From Pseudoflavonifractor sp. AF19-9AC (GTDB lineage: Bacteria; Bacillota; Clostridia; Oscillospirales; Oscillospiraceae): a stretch of 64,000 bases of DNA. A program made the position numbers and the translations under genes. Every line of letters starts with the position of its first letter. The first letter of the stretch is position 1. The notes below the pieces were generated by a model. The model was not told where the DNA came from. It did no database searches and worked only from the letters and a program-made list of their open reading frames with translations. This document shows, in pieces, positions 41,435 through 49,946 of the stretch. The stretch covers positions 356,207 to 420,206 of the forward strand of contig NZ_QUGI01000001.1 of NCBI RefSeq assembly GCF_003478995.1. Reading direction: 5' to 3'.

Positions 41435-43192
41435 ATGGCTGACCAAAAAGATTTTAAAAACTGGGGCTATCTGCGGATATTTGTCTCCTATTATAAGCCT
41501 CACTGGAAGCTGTTTCTGCTGGATATGGTGTGCGCCCTGCTGATCTGTATCGTGGACCTGCTCTTTCCAATGGTCTCCCGCTGGTCCATGCAGACCCTTC
41601 TGCCCAATCAGCTCTTCACCGCATTCTTTGCTGTCATGGCCGCCCTGGCCCTGGCCTACGTCCTCAAGGGCGTGTTTTACTTTGTCGTTACCAACTGGGG
41701 CCACCTGCTGGGGGCGCGGATGGAGGCTGACATCCGCCGGGACCTGTTCTCCCACATGCAGGATCTGTCCTTTTCCTTCTACGACAAGAACCGCACCGGC
41801 CAGCTGATGAGCCGGGTCACCGGCGACCTCTTCGAGATTACTGAGCTTGCCCACCACGGTCCGGAAGATCTGTTCATCTCCTCGGTGACCATTTTGGGTG
41901 CGTTCTGCATCATGCTTACCATCCAGTGGCAGCTGGCCCTGGTGGTGTTCACCGTCATCCCCGTCTTCGTTCTTTTTACCGCGCTGGCCCGGAAAAAGAT
42001 GATGAAAGCATCCATCGAGGTCAAGGCCAAGCTGGCCGGCATCAACGGGGAGGTGGAATCCTCCATCTCCGGCATGCGCACCGCCAAGGCCTTTGCCAAC
42101 GAGGACGCTGAGAGTGCCAAGTTCAACGCGGCCAACGACCAGTTCCGGGGTGCTAAGCGGGATTACTACCGGACCATGGCCTTCTATCAGTCAGGCATGG
42201 AGTTCTTTATGGGCATCCTGTCGGTGGTGGTCATTGCCTTCGGTGGTTTTCTCATCATGAAGGAGAAGATGAACTTTATCGATCTCACTACCTTTACCCT
42301 GTATGTCACCACCTTTATTACCCCCATCCGCAAGCTGTCCGCCTTCGTGGAGCAGTTTATGCAGGGCATGGCGGGCTTCAAACGGTTCACCGAGCTGATG
42401 CGGGTGGAACCCGACATTCAGGATGCACCGGATGCCTGCGCCCTCACCGACGTGCAGGGCGATATCCTGGTGGACGATGTGACGTTCCGGTACGAGGCCT
42501 CCGCCGAACCGGTACTGGAGCATATCACCCTTCACGTCCGCCCCGGGGAGACGGTAGCGGTGGTGGGACCTTCCGGCAGCGGAAAGTCCACCCTGTGCCA
42601 GCTGATCCCTCGATTCTACGATGTCACCGAAGGCCGGGTGCTGATCGATGGTCAGGATGTGCGGGAACTGAAGCAGCACGACCTGCGGGAGCACATCGGC
42701 ATCGTCCAGCAGGACGTGTTCCTCTTTGCCGGCACCATCTACGATAACATCCGTTACGGCCGGCCCGATGCCACAGAGGCTGAGATCATCGAGGCGGCCA
42801 AGAAGGCTGAGATCTATGACGACATCCTGGAGATGCCAGACGGCTTCCAGACCCAGGTGGGGGAGCGGGGGGCCATGCTTTCCGGCGGCCAGAAACAGCG
42901 GGTGTCCATTGCCCGCATCTTCCTGAAAAACCCGCCCATCCTGATCCTGGACGAGGCCACCTCCGCCCTGGATACCGTCACTGAGGCCCGCATCCAGTCT
43001 GCCTTTGATGCTCTTGCCCAGGGCCGTACTACCCTCATCATTGCTCACCGGCTGTCCACCATACGATCTGCCGGGCGTATCGTGGTCATCGACGGCTGCG
43101 GTATCGCCGAGGAGGGCACCCACGCGGAGTTAATGGCAAAGGACGGCGAATATGCGAAGTTATATCAGGCCCAACAACTGGCGTCCGTTTAG
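41435..43192 (+). CDS. ABC exporter, fused permease-ATPase (MsbA/BmrA type)
   Basis: 585 aa. N-terminal six-helix type I exporter domain (about 1-320) followed by one ATPase domain: Walker A GPSGSGKST, Q-loop QQDVFLF, signature LSGGQKQRVSIAR, Walker B ILILDEATSALD and switch His in IIAHRLST. Works as a homodimer exporting lipid, drug or peptide; substrate unknown. ATG behind GAGAGGAG, own promoter and a hairpin terminator at 43241. No processing protease or peptide gene nearby. Confidence 0.96.
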   Translation: MADQKDFKNWGYLRIFVSYYKPHWKLFLLDMVCALLICIVDLLFPMVSRWSMQTLLPNQLFTAFFAVMAALALAYVLKGVFYFVVTNWGHLLGARMEADIRRDLFSHMQDLSFSFYDKNRTGQLMSRVTGDLFEITELAHHGPEDLFISSVTILGAFCIMLTIQWQLALVVFTVIPVFVLFTALARKKMMKASIEVKAKLAGINGEVESSISGMRTAKAFANEDAESAKFNAANDQFRGAKRDYYRTMAFYQSGMEFFMGILSVVVIAFGGFLIMKEKMNFIDLTTFTLYVTTFITPIRKLSAFVEQFMQGMAGFKRFTELMRVEPDIQDAPDACALTDVQGDILVDDVTFRYEASAEPVLEHITLHVRPGETVAVVGPSGSGKSTLCQLIPRFYDVTEGRVLIDGQDVRELKQHDLREHIGIVQQDVFLFAGTIYDNIRYGRPDATEAEIIEAAKKAEIYDDILEMPDGFQTQVGERGAMLSGGQKQRVSIARIFLKNPPILILDEATSALDTVTEARIQSAFDALAQGRTTLIIAHRLSTIRSAGRIVVIDGCGIAEEGTHAELMAKDGEYAKLYQAQQLASV

Positions 43193-43240
43193 ATGCCAGC
43201 CCCGAGTGACCCACACGTGGTTTAAAGTTTCCCGGAAGAC

Positions 43241-43278
43241 AAAAAGAAACACCAGCCTGTCGGCTGGTGTTTCTTTTG
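43241..43278. terminator. hairpin T1 after the ABC exporter gene
   Basis: 15-bp stem AAAGAAACACCAGCC / GGCTGGTGTTTCTTT with a TGTC loop. Nearly identical stem to T3 at 43622-43663. Confidence 0.9.
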
Positions 43279-43293
43279 CCTTGTCTGAATACG

Positions 43294-43396
43294 TTAGATG
43301 CCGCTGCTAAATCATCGAAGGGCCCTCCTGGGGCACGACGCGAGTGCGGCATAAATTCAGAACGCAGAGGCAGCTTCGTCGACTCCGAGCAGTTCA
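43294..43396. repeat. repeat unit A beside the tRNA operon
   Basis: Starts TTAGATGCCGCTGC, then AATCATC, a GGGCCC-type hairpin, CGCGAGTGCGGC and AAATTC, ending CTCCGAGCA. Aligns with unit B (43490-43604) but lacks about 18 nt after AAATTC. TGCCGC at the start can pair with GCGGCA at 43347-43352. Confidence 0.75.
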
Positions 43397-43430
43397 ATCT
43401 CCGAAGAGGGAAGACGGCCTTGGATGCTGA

Positions 43431-43478
43431 AAGACAAAAAGAAAGACACGCTTTTCAGCGTGTCTTTCTTTTTGTCTT
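43431..43478. terminator. hairpin T2, 21-bp perfect stem
   Basis: AAGACAAAAAGAAAGACACGC (43431-43451) pairs fully with 43458-43478 around a TTTTCA loop; A/T-rich base gives U-runs on either strand. It separates repeat units A and B. Confidence 0.88.
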
Positions 43479-43489
43479 GTCCGAACAAT

Positions 43490-43604
43490 TTAGATGCCGC
43501 TGCCCAATCATCAAACGGCCCTTCTGGGCCGCGCCGCGAGTGCGGCGCAAATTCGGAGTGTAGCGAAGAATTGCGCAGGGGCGGCTTTGCCGACCCCGAG
43601 CATT
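43490..43604. repeat. repeat unit B beside the tRNA operon
   Basis: Same order as unit A: TTAGATGCCGCTGC, AATCATC, GGCCC-TTCT-GGGCC hairpin, CCGC-GAGT-GCGG hairpin, then GCGCAAATTC pairing with GAATTGCGC around GGAGTGTAGCGAA, and GGGGCGGC-TTT-GCCGACCCC. Confidence 0.75.
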
Positions 43605-43621
43605 TTAAAATCTTCAGGAAT

Positions 43622-43663
43622 CCAAAAAGAAACACCAGCCAACAGGCTGGTGTTTCTTTTTGG
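43622..43663. terminator. hairpin T3, terminator of the tRNA operon
   Basis: 19-bp perfect stem with arms CCAAAAAGAAACACCAGCC and its complement around an AACA loop, starting at the CCA end of tRNA-Cys. The minus strand ends in TTTTTGG. Confidence 0.92.
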
Positions 43664-43735
43664 AGGTGCCACCCAGATTTGAACTGGGGAGTGGAGCTTT
43701 TGCAGAGCTCTGCCTTACCACTTGGCTATGGCACC
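43661..43735 (-). tRNA. tRNA-Cys (GCA)
   Basis: Cloverleaf on the minus strand: acceptor GGTGCCA/TGGCACC, anticodon loop CTGCAAA giving GCA, T-loop GTTCAAATC, discriminator U and encoded CCA. Last gene of the five-tRNA operon. Confidence 0.97.
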
Positions 43736-43773
43736 TTATTAAAGACGGAGCAAAGGATTCTTTGCTCCGTAAT

Positions 43774-43849
43774 TGGAGCGAGTGACGAGGCTCGAACTCG
43801 CTACCTCCACCTTGGCAAGGTGGCGCTCTACCAGATGAGCTACACTCGC
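43774..43849 (-). tRNA. tRNA-Gly (GCC)
   Basis: Acceptor GCGAGTG/CACTCGC, anticodon stem CCACC/GGTGG with loop TTGCCAA (anticodon GCC), T-arm GTTCGAGCC, encoded CCA. Confidence 0.97.
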
Positions 43850-43887
43850 ATTTTTGGGGTCCCCCGCAAGGTTTCCCTTGCAGGGGA

Positions 43888-43963
<76 letters not shown>

Positions 43964-43966
43964 AAA

Positions 43967-44043
<77 letters not shown>

Positions 44044-44062
44044 AGGTAGTCATGGGGGGAAG

Positions 44063-44138
44063 TGGTGGGAACAACAGGGCTCGAACCTGTGACCCCATGC
44101 TTGTAAGGCATGTGCTCTACCAGCTGAGCTATGCTCCC
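44063..44138 (-). tRNA. tRNA-Val (TAC)
   Basis: Acceptor GGGAGCA with GTTCCC end, anticodon loop CTTACAA (TAC), T-arm GTTCGAGCC, encoded CCA. First tRNA after the promoter at 44172-44200. Confidence 0.97.
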
Positions 44139-44171
44139 GGGAAAGTTGCCTGCTCTCGCGACGGCTTCGTT

Positions 44172-44200
44172 ATTATACTAAACCATGAGGGAGTTGTCAA
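44172..44200 (-). promoter_or_regulatory. consensus promoter of the tRNA operon
   Basis: Minus strand TTGACA (44195-44200), 17 nt, TATAAT (44172-44177): perfect sigma-A consensus, as expected for stable RNA. Confidence 0.95.
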
Positions 44201-44291
44201 CAGGAAAACGAAAAATTTCCAAAAAAATTTCCGGCGGTATCGGCTGGGGTCTGGGAAGGCTAAATGGGACATTGGAAGCGCGTGAGATTTC

Positions 44292-44320
44292 TTGACAATC
44301 GACCCGTGTAATGACATAAT
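44292..44320 (+). promoter_or_regulatory. sigma-A promoter of pfkA
   Basis: TTGACA (44292-44297), 17 nt, CATAAT (44315-44320). Confidence 0.88.
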
Positions 44321-44383
44321 AAGGCGATAAAACGTTTCCAAAGGCCCTGGCAGTGCCAGGCATATAAAGGAGGGTTCCAAACC

Positions 44384-45385
44384 ATGGAAAGCAAGGTAAA
44401 ACGACTGGGAGTCCTGACCAGCGGCGGTGACGCCCCCGGCATGAATGCTGCGGTACGTGCAGTGGTCCGTACGGCGGTGAGCCGGGGAATCGAATGTGTC
44501 GGCATCCGAAGGGGCTGGAGCGGACTCATCAACAGCGACTTTGTTCCGATGAATGCCTCCAGCGTCAGTCATATCATCAATAAGGGAGGAACCATCCTCT
44601 ATACTGCCCGAAGCAAGGAGTTCATGCAGCCTGAAGGCCGGGAAAAGGCGATCGCGACCTGCAAGCTGCTGGGACTGGACGGTATTGTGGCCATTGGCGG
44701 CGACGGTACTTTCCGGGGCGCCCTGGCTCTGTCCCGTCAGGTGGCCGAGACCGGGCACAAGCTGGAGGTGGTGGGAATCCCCGCCACCATCGACAACGAC
44801 ATCGGCTGCTCCCATTATACCATCGGCTTTGATACCGCCTGCAACACAGCTGTGGAGTGTATCGATAAGCTGAGAGACACCATGCAGTCCCACGAGCGCT
44901 GCTCCGTGGTGGAGGTGATGGGCCGTCACGCCGGCTATCTGGCCCTGTATGTGGGCATTGCGGTGGGTGCCACGGCGGTCCTCATTCCGGAGCGGCCTGT
45001 GGATTTTGAGCAGGACGTGGTGGAGAAGATTCGCCGGGCCCGTCTGGCGGGCACCACCCACTATATGGTGGTGGTGGCTGAGGGTGCCGGCAGCGCCTTT
45101 GACATTGCCAAGCGCATTCATGAGGAGACGGGCATCGATCCCCGGGTCACTGTGCTGGGCCATATCCAGCGCGGCGGTTCCCCCACGGCCCGGGACCGTG
45201 AGACGGCCAGCCGCATGGGCTACGAGGCGGTCATTTCCCTGGAGGAAGGCCGTGGCAACCGCATCATTGCCACCCAGGATGGACGGATTGTGGATCTGGA
45301 CATGGAGGCGGCGCTGGCCATGAGCAAGCAGTTTGAAATGGAGCGCTACGCGGTGCTGGAGGCACTGACCAACAGCGAGCGGTAA
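44384..45385 (+). CDS. pfkA: ATP-dependent 6-phosphofructokinase
   Basis: 333 aa, near the bacterial PfkA length. Commits fructose 6-phosphate to glycolysis. GVLTSGGDAPGMNAAVRAVVR at the N-terminus, the ATP loop AIGGDGTFRG, the catalytic PATIDNDIGCSHYTIGFDTA segment with TIDND, EVMGRHAGYLAL and GHIQRGGSPTARDR. Gly after GGDG suggests ATP rather than PPi use. ATG at 44384 behind AAAGGAGG. Own promoter and terminator. Shares no operon with the lower-glycolysis genes at 27-33 kb. Confidence 0.98.
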   Translation: MESKVKRLGVLTSGGDAPGMNAAVRAVVRTAVSRGIECVGIRRGWSGLINSDFVPMNASSVSHIINKGGTILYTARSKEFMQPEGREKAIATCKLLGLDGIVAIGGDGTFRGALALSRQVAETGHKLEVVGIPATIDNDIGCSHYTIGFDTACNTAVECIDKLRDTMQSHERCSVVEVMGRHAGYLALYVGIAVGATAVLIPERPVDFEQDVVEKIRRARLAGTTHYMVVVAEGAGSAFDIAKRIHEETGIDPRVTVLGHIQRGGSPTARDRETASRMGYEAVISLEEGRGNRIIATQDGRIVDLDMEAALAMSKQFEMERYAVLEALTNSER

Positions 45386-45390
45386 CGAAA

Positions 45391-45427
45391 AAAAGACCGG
45401 GAGGCTTGAGGGCCTCCCGGTTTTTTG
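45391..45427. terminator. terminator between pfkA and hslO
   Basis: 10-bp stem ACCGGGAGGC / GCCTCCCGGT flanked by A-run and T-run, so bidirectional for convergent genes. Confidence 0.94.
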
Positions 45428-45440
45428 TTGTGAAGAACGA

Positions 45441-46328
45441 TCACGCTGGGCCCATGCCTTCCAGCAGTGCCTCCAGCTCTTCTTTGGTGTAGTGGTAGAC
45501 CTTGTCACAGAACTGGCAGGTCAGATCGGCCTGACCCTGCTCTGCGATGAGGGAGGACAGCTCCTCCCGGCCCATACTGATGAGGGCACGGGTCACCCGA
45601 TCCCGGGAACAGTAGCAGCGGTACTCCACCGGGTGCTTCTCCAGAATCTCCAGATCGAAGTCAGAGAGCACTGCCTCCAGAAGACCCTGGCCGTCGGTCC
45701 CCTCCGCCAGTATGTGGCTTACGGAGCCCACCCGCTGCACGCCCGCCTCAATGCGGGAGATAATGTCCTCTCCGGCGCCGGGCAGCAGCTGAATGAGATA
45801 GCCGCCGGCAGCCGTGACGCTCTGGTCGGTACCGATGAGCACGCCCAGGGCGCAGGCAGTGGGAATCTGCTCGCTCTCCACGAAATACATGGCCAGATCG
45901 TCGGCAATTTCCCCGGAGAACAGGCCGATGGACCCCACGTAGGGCTCCTTGAGACCGATGTCCTTGATGACGGTCAGGGTTCCGTCGGTGCCCACGGCCG
46001 CGCCCACGTCCAGTTTGCCCGGTCGTTTTTCCATCAGCTCCACATGGGGATTCTGGACATAGCCCCGCACGTTGCCCTCACAGTCGGAGACGGCCAGCAC
46101 GGTGCCCAGGGGGCCGCCGCCCTTGATCTGAAGGGTGAGGGCACCCTGTTCCTCCTTCAGCATGTCTCCCATCATAGAGGCGCCCAGAAGGGCACGGCCC
46201 AGGGCGGCGGTGGCGGTGGGAAGGGTGGTGTGAATCTGACGGGCCCGCTCCACCAGGGCGGTGCCCGTGACAGAGACGGCCTTTACAAGGCCGTCCCGTG
46301 TCATTGCTCTGACAATTTCATCCTGCAT
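45441..46328 (-). CDS. hslO: Hsp33 redox-regulated chaperone
   Basis: 295 aa. The N-terminal domain has MGDMLKEEQGALTLQIKGGGPLG and GYVQNPHVELM; the C-terminal zinc switch has Cys pairs in YRCYCSRDRV and CQFC (CxC and CxxC). Oxidation releases zinc and activates the holdase against unfolding proteins. ATG at 46328 with AAAGGA about 9 nt upstream. It follows the methyltransferase gene by 4 nt and is the last gene of a yerC-methyltransferase-hslO operon. Confidence 0.97.
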   Translation of the reverse strand: MQDEIVRAMTRDGLVKAVSVTGTALVERARQIHTTLPTATAALGRALLGASMMGDMLKEEQGALTLQIKGGGPLGTVLAVSDCEGNVRGYVQNPHVELMEKRPGKLDVGAAVGTDGTLTVIKDIGLKEPYVGSIGLFSGEIADDLAMYFVESEQIPTACALGVLIGTDQSVTAAGGYLIQLLPGAGEDIISRIEAGVQRVGSVSHILAEGTDGQGLLEAVLSDFDLEILEKHPVEYRCYCSRDRVTRALISMGREELSSLIAEQGQADLTCQFCDKVYHYTKEELEALLEGMGPA

Positions 46329-46332
46329 AGGG

Positions 46333-47085
46333 TTAAGAATCCTTTCGTGCAACAAAGAAGATCCGCTCCTCCCCGGGGCGCGGGGGGCGCAGTCTTAAAT
46401 TTCCGTAGACCTGAATTTGGCCAAACCCAGCCTGGCGCAGGAACTCTGTGAGCTCCTCCACCGAGTAGGCGCGCTCCTGATGGAGCTCCTCGCCCCGATC
46501 CCACTGCCCCGAGTCCGGATCCAGCCGGAAAATGTCCATAAAGTAGGAGCACAGCCGGCTGCGCTTGGAGTACTCAGCCCGCCAGACACAGTAGCTGTCC
46601 TCTGTCTCATCCAGAAACACCTGGCCGTCCAGGCCCATCAGCTTTTCTGGCGTGTTGATGTCAAAGAGGAACAGCCCCCCGGGCATGAGGAACAAGTGGA
46701 CCCGCTGAAAGGCCCGACGCAGTTTCTTGGGGTCGGTAACATAATTGACGCTGTCCAGACAGCAGACGCAGGCGTCAATGGTGCCGTATAAGTCCAAGTC
46801 CTCCATGCTCTGGCACAGGAACATGGGGGCGATGGGGACGTCGGTCCCGTCCTTTTCTGCGGCCTGGGCCAGCATCTCAGGAGAGCGGTCCACACCGATC
46901 ATCTCGTAGCCCCGTTTTGCCAGCTCCCAGGTGAGGGAGCCGGTGCCGCAGGCCAGGTCCAGCACCGTCTGTCCGGGCAGACCATGGCGGGTAAAGTGCT
47001 TTTCCACATAGTCTGCCCAGGCGGCGTAGTCCACGTCGTAGGTCAGCTCGTCATAGCAGCCGGCCAAAAAGCCGTAGCTGCTCAC
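46333..47085 (-). CDS. class I SAM-dependent methyltransferase
   Basis: 250 aa. Rossmann methyltransferase core: motif I VLDLACGTGSLT (about 40-51), MIGVDRSPEML, and CCLDSVNYV as motif IV, followed by a 90-residue C-terminal beta region with ERAYSVEELTEFLRQAGF. This domain layout is common in uncharacterised small-molecule or protein methyltransferases; substrate unknown. It overlaps yerC by 4 nt and precedes hslO by 4 nt, so translation is coupled through the operon. Confidence 0.93.
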   Translation of the reverse strand: MSSYGFLAGCYDELTYDVDYAAWADYVEKHFTRHGLPGQTVLDLACGTGSLTWELAKRGYEMIGVDRSPEMLAQAAEKDGTDVPIAPMFLCQSMEDLDLYGTIDACVCCLDSVNYVTDPKKLRRAFQRVHLFLMPGGLFLFDINTPEKLMGLDGQVFLDETEDSYCVWRAEYSKRSRLCSYFMDIFRLDPDSGQWDRGEELHQERAYSVEELTEFLRQAGFGQIQVYGNLRLRPPRPGEERIFFVARKDS

Positions 47086-47378
47086 TGGCCCTCCTCCTTC
47101 AGGCGGGGAATGATCGTGCGATAACCGTCGGCGCCGTAATGAAGGCAGCGGTTGACGCGGCTGATGGTGGCGCTGGAGGCTCCGGTGCGCTCCAGAATCT
47201 CGCTGTAAATCAGCCCGTCATCCAGCAGCATCGCTACTTCCATCCGCTGTTCCATGGCCTTCAGCTCGGAAACGGTGCACAGATCCTGAAGAAACTTGCG
47301 GCACTCGTCCTCATCCTGCAGGGAAACAATGGCGCGATACAGAGTATCGCTGGACGGCTTATCCAAAAATTTAGACAT
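47082..47378 (-). CDS. YerC/YecD TrpR-like DNA-binding protein
   Basis: 98 aa, all-helical. The TrpR-superfamily HTH is visible: LCTVSELKAMEQRMEVAMLLDDGLIYSEILERTGASSATISRVNRCL, with recognition helix SSATISRVNRC, then HYGADGYRTIIPRL. Small repressors of this family often sit near methyltransferase or metabolic genes; effector unknown. First gene of the operon, with a promoter at 47429-47457. Confidence 0.93.
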   Translation of the reverse strand: MSKFLDKPSSDTLYRAIVSLQDEDECRKFLQDLCTVSELKAMEQRMEVAMLLDDGLIYSEILERTGASSATISRVNRCLHYGADGYRTIIPRLKEEGQ

Positions 47379-47428
47379 AGTAGTCTCCTTCCGTACGTTT
47401 GGGGCGGCGCAGCGGCCCCGTTTTCCTT

Positions 47429-47457
47429 ATTTTAACAGACTAAAATACGAAAGTAAA
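47429..47457 (-). promoter_or_regulatory. promoter of the yerC operon
   Basis: Minus strand TTTACT (47452-47457), 17 nt, TAAAAT (47429-47434). Confidence 0.7.
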
Positions 47458-47581
47458 CAGAAAAGGAGAAATACATAAAAAATTAAAAAATTCAGTTGAA
47501 ATTTTGAAGGCGCGGGAGACGGCGGCACCTGAGAGCGCCAGGAGGCATAGGCTGGAAAAACGAAGAGGAGGGGGCAGTTTC

Positions 47582-48250
47582 ATGGGAGAAACAGGCGCTT
47601 GGACGGTTGTTTGGCGGGAGGAGGAGAAGACACTGACCCTGGACGGTGAGCCGGTGCTGGAATATAGCCTCCGCTGGCCGCAGGTGGAGGGGGGCGGAGC
47701 GGGAGGCAGGAGGCTGAGCCGGGGCTACGGTGCCATGGCCGAGCGCTGGCGGGAGCGGTGGCGGCGGGAGGTGTACTGCCGGGCCTGCCTGCAGCTGGCC
47801 GAATGCCGGGCGCAGGCCCGGCCCTTTACGCCCTGGCGGTGCGCTCTGGAGGGGGAAGTGACCCTGGAGGAGGAGAACTGCCTGGGACTGAAGCTGCAGG
47901 CGTGGGAGACCTGGGGAGATGGGCGGCCCTTCCGGGTGTGCTGGGGAGATGTGTGGAAGGTAAAGGAGGGAACCCCTCTGCCCCTGGGGGAGGTACTGCC
48001 CCGGAAGCGGGGATGGAAAAAGGCCCTCTGCCATCAGCTCGCAGAGCAGGGCGAGCAGCTGCAGAGGGCCGGGGGATGCGTTCTGGATTCCAACTGGCAG
48101 AGCAGGCTTAAGGCCCTTCTGCCAACAGAGGAGTACTGTCTCTATGAGGACCGTGTGGAGTTTCCTTTCCCACAGTGTACCCTGGCTCCGGCGGTGGAGG
48201 GCACTCCCGTTCTATGGGTACCCCGGCCGGGCAGGGCGGAGGGAGCTTAG
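47582..48250 (+). CDS. hypothetical protein with DUF3298-like C-terminus, 222 aa
   Basis: No signal peptide is visible. The N-terminal half is rich in Trp, Arg and Glu (TLDGEPVLEYSLRWPQVEGG). The C-terminal part (ALLPTEEYCLYEDRVEFPFPQCTLAPAVEGTPVLWVP) resembles the DUF3298/RsiV ending, in which a beta-sheet domain lies outside the membrane, but here it is apparently cytoplasmic. ATG at 47582 follows GAGGAGGGGG. Very high GC even for this genome. Convergent with the DUF2812 gene. Function unknown. Confidence 0.75.
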   Translation: MGETGAWTVVWREEEKTLTLDGEPVLEYSLRWPQVEGGGAGGRRLSRGYGAMAERWRERWRREVYCRACLQLAECRAQARPFTPWRCALEGEVTLEEENCLGLKLQAWETWGDGRPFRVCWGDVWKVKEGTPLPLGEVLPRKRGWKKALCHQLAEQGEQLQRAGGCVLDSNWQSRLKALLPTEEYCLYEDRVEFPFPQCTLAPAVEGTPVLWVPRPGRAEGA

Positions 48251-48256
48251 AACCCG

Positions 48257-49612
48257 TTACGTCGGGGCCAGCAGTTCCCCCACCAGGACCATCTGCTCCG
48301 CCGTCAGGCCGTCCGGGTTGGACTCAAAGACCACCAGTCGGTTGTCCCAGCAGAGGATGTAGTTCTCCAGCGCCCGGCCCTCGGGGGTATATAGCTGCCA
48401 GGCCTGTTCCGCGCCCCAGGAAGCGGGATCGGCGGCGCGGTAGCCATAGCGGGAGACCGGCTCCTCGTCCTCTTCAAAGACGCCCAGATCGTCCTTCTCA
48501 TGGAGCAGCTGGTTGAGGCAGGCATCATAGAGCCAGGGGAGGTGCACGTCCACCACGGTGTAGGTCAGGGAGCTGTAATCCTCCGTGGCAGGCTGGGTGT
48601 GCATCCAGTACTGGGCGTGGGAGAGAAAAGCGGAGCGGGAGACGCTGGAGGTCACCTGGCAGTCCTCCGCCGGAATGGCGTCCAGGTCGGAGAGCGTGAC
48701 CGGCGGCGGGCCGTCGTCCAGGGAGAAGGCACCGCTGCGCACCCCCCGGACCATGCCGTACATGACGGTTCCCATAAGAAGGAAGGAGAGTACCAGGGTG
48801 AGCGCCCAAGTGACCGAGAGATTGAGTCCCGCCGGGGTCTTCCGCCGCTTGAGCAGTTCCTTGGTCCGGTCTGCTACCACATACAGCAGTAGCGTAACCA
48901 GTACAAAGGGTACCAGGACATACCACAGGACCGGGGTCCGGTCGGTAAGCAGCCAGCCTGCAAGGGACAGCAGCATTAAAACCACTCCCACCTGCATTAC
49001 CCGGTGGCAGCCACAGGTGGGGACAAATTCTCCCAGCTGGGCTGCTGCCTTGGCCTTTCGACGCCACAGCAAATAGGCGGTAAGATCGGCAGCGAAGTAG
49101 ACAAACAGGAGCAGCCAGCAAACGCCGGTGAAGAGGTTCCCGGTACTGGACAACAGATCGATGGGCCGGTTTACCAGGGTCCACAGCCAGGAGCACCCCA
49201 TATAGAGGCCCAGCAGCAGGAAGACAATGTAGATGGGCAGCGCCCGGCGGAAGGCCTTCCCAATTTGGACCAGCTCGATCCCCGGATCCGTCTGAATGGG
49301 GACGGGGTCCTCTTCGGCATTGTAGTAGAACTGATGAGGCCCGAAGGCGGCGGCCAGCTTCCAGCCGGTGTGGGCGCAGAAGTCCTGGAAGGTGAGCTGC
49401 TCCTCCGAGGGCGCCGGAGCATACTCAGAGTTTTTGGGGTAGTAGGTGACCGCATAGTGAAGCCTTTGGGGCTGAATCCGGCGGTAGCGCCAGCCCCAGG
49501 GGGACACCCGGTCCAAAAGCCAGCCCTGGGCCGCCCGTTTTTCCAGGTGGGCCGCCATACCGGTGCGGTCATAGAGGGAAAAGGGGATGAAATCGCGCTT
49601 GCTATCTTTCAT
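48257..49612 (-). CDS. DUF2812 domain membrane protein
   Basis: 451 aa. The first 120 residues match the DUF2812 pattern (FSLYDRTGMAAHLEKRAAQGWLLDRV and the WRYRRIQPQRLHYAVTYYP continuation). Six or so TM helices lie at about 125-290 in pairs, and the last 160 residues are soluble, probably outside. DUF2812 genes are typically paired with PadR regulators, as here (ATGA overlap). Function unknown; the usual view is an envelope-stress or antimicrobial-response membrane protein, but that is inference. Confidence 0.9.
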   Translation of the reverse strand: MKDSKRDFIPFSLYDRTGMAAHLEKRAAQGWLLDRVSPWGWRYRRIQPQRLHYAVTYYPKNSEYAPAPSEEQLTFQDFCAHTGWKLAAAFGPHQFYYNAEEDPVPIQTDPGIELVQIGKAFRRALPIYIVFLLLGLYMGCSWLWTLVNRPIDLLSSTGNLFTGVCWLLLFVYFAADLTAYLLWRRKAKAAAQLGEFVPTCGCHRVMQVGVVLMLLSLAGWLLTDRTPVLWYVLVPFVLVTLLLYVVADRTKELLKRRKTPAGLNLSVTWALTLVLSFLLMGTVMYGMVRGVRSGAFSLDDGPPPVTLSDLDAIPAEDCQVTSSVSRSAFLSHAQYWMHTQPATEDYSSLTYTVVDVHLPWLYDACLNQLLHEKDDLGVFEEDEEPVSRYGYRAADPASWGAEQAWQLYTPEGRALENYILCWDNRLVVFESNPDGLTAEQMVLVGELLAPT

Positions 49613-49932
49613 TGGGGAGCCTCCTCTCCAAAGATCCGGCGGTAGTCAGCGGTCTGGGTGCACAGGCGGCGGTACTCCTCCTCCAGGGCTTCCCGCCCCT
49701 TTTCGGTGAGGATGTAGCTGCGTTTCCGGCCCTCCGCCCGGGTTTCCCGGATCATCTCCGCCTGGACGAACTGTTCCAACAGGTTATAGAGGGTGCCCGA
49801 GCCCACCCGGACCCGGCCCCTCGTCATAGCAGGCACCTGGTCCATGATGTCGATGCCGCAGCACTCCTGGCTCAGGCACAGGAGGATGTAGAACATCTGT
49901 TCGGTCAGCGTCTGAAATTTTGCCCGGGGCAC
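49609..49932 (-). CDS. PadR family transcriptional regulator
   Basis: 107 aa. Winged HTH: TEQMFYILLCLSQECCGIDIMDQVPAMTRGRVRVGSGTLYNLLEQFVQAEMIRETRAEGRKRSYILTEKGREAL (start and end quoted), with GTLYNLLEQF as recognition helix. GTG start at 49932 with GGAGG 8 nt upstream. Two copies of a 20-bp operator candidate lie in its promoter. Probably represses itself and the DUF2812 gene until a ligand binds. Confidence 0.93.
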   Translation of the reverse strand: MPRAKFQTLTEQMFYILLCLSQECCGIDIMDQVPAMTRGRVRVGSGTLYNLLEQFVQAEMIRETRAEGRKRSYILTEKGREALEEEYRRLCTQTADYRRIFGEEAPQ

Positions 49933-49946
49933 AGTCAACACCTCCT

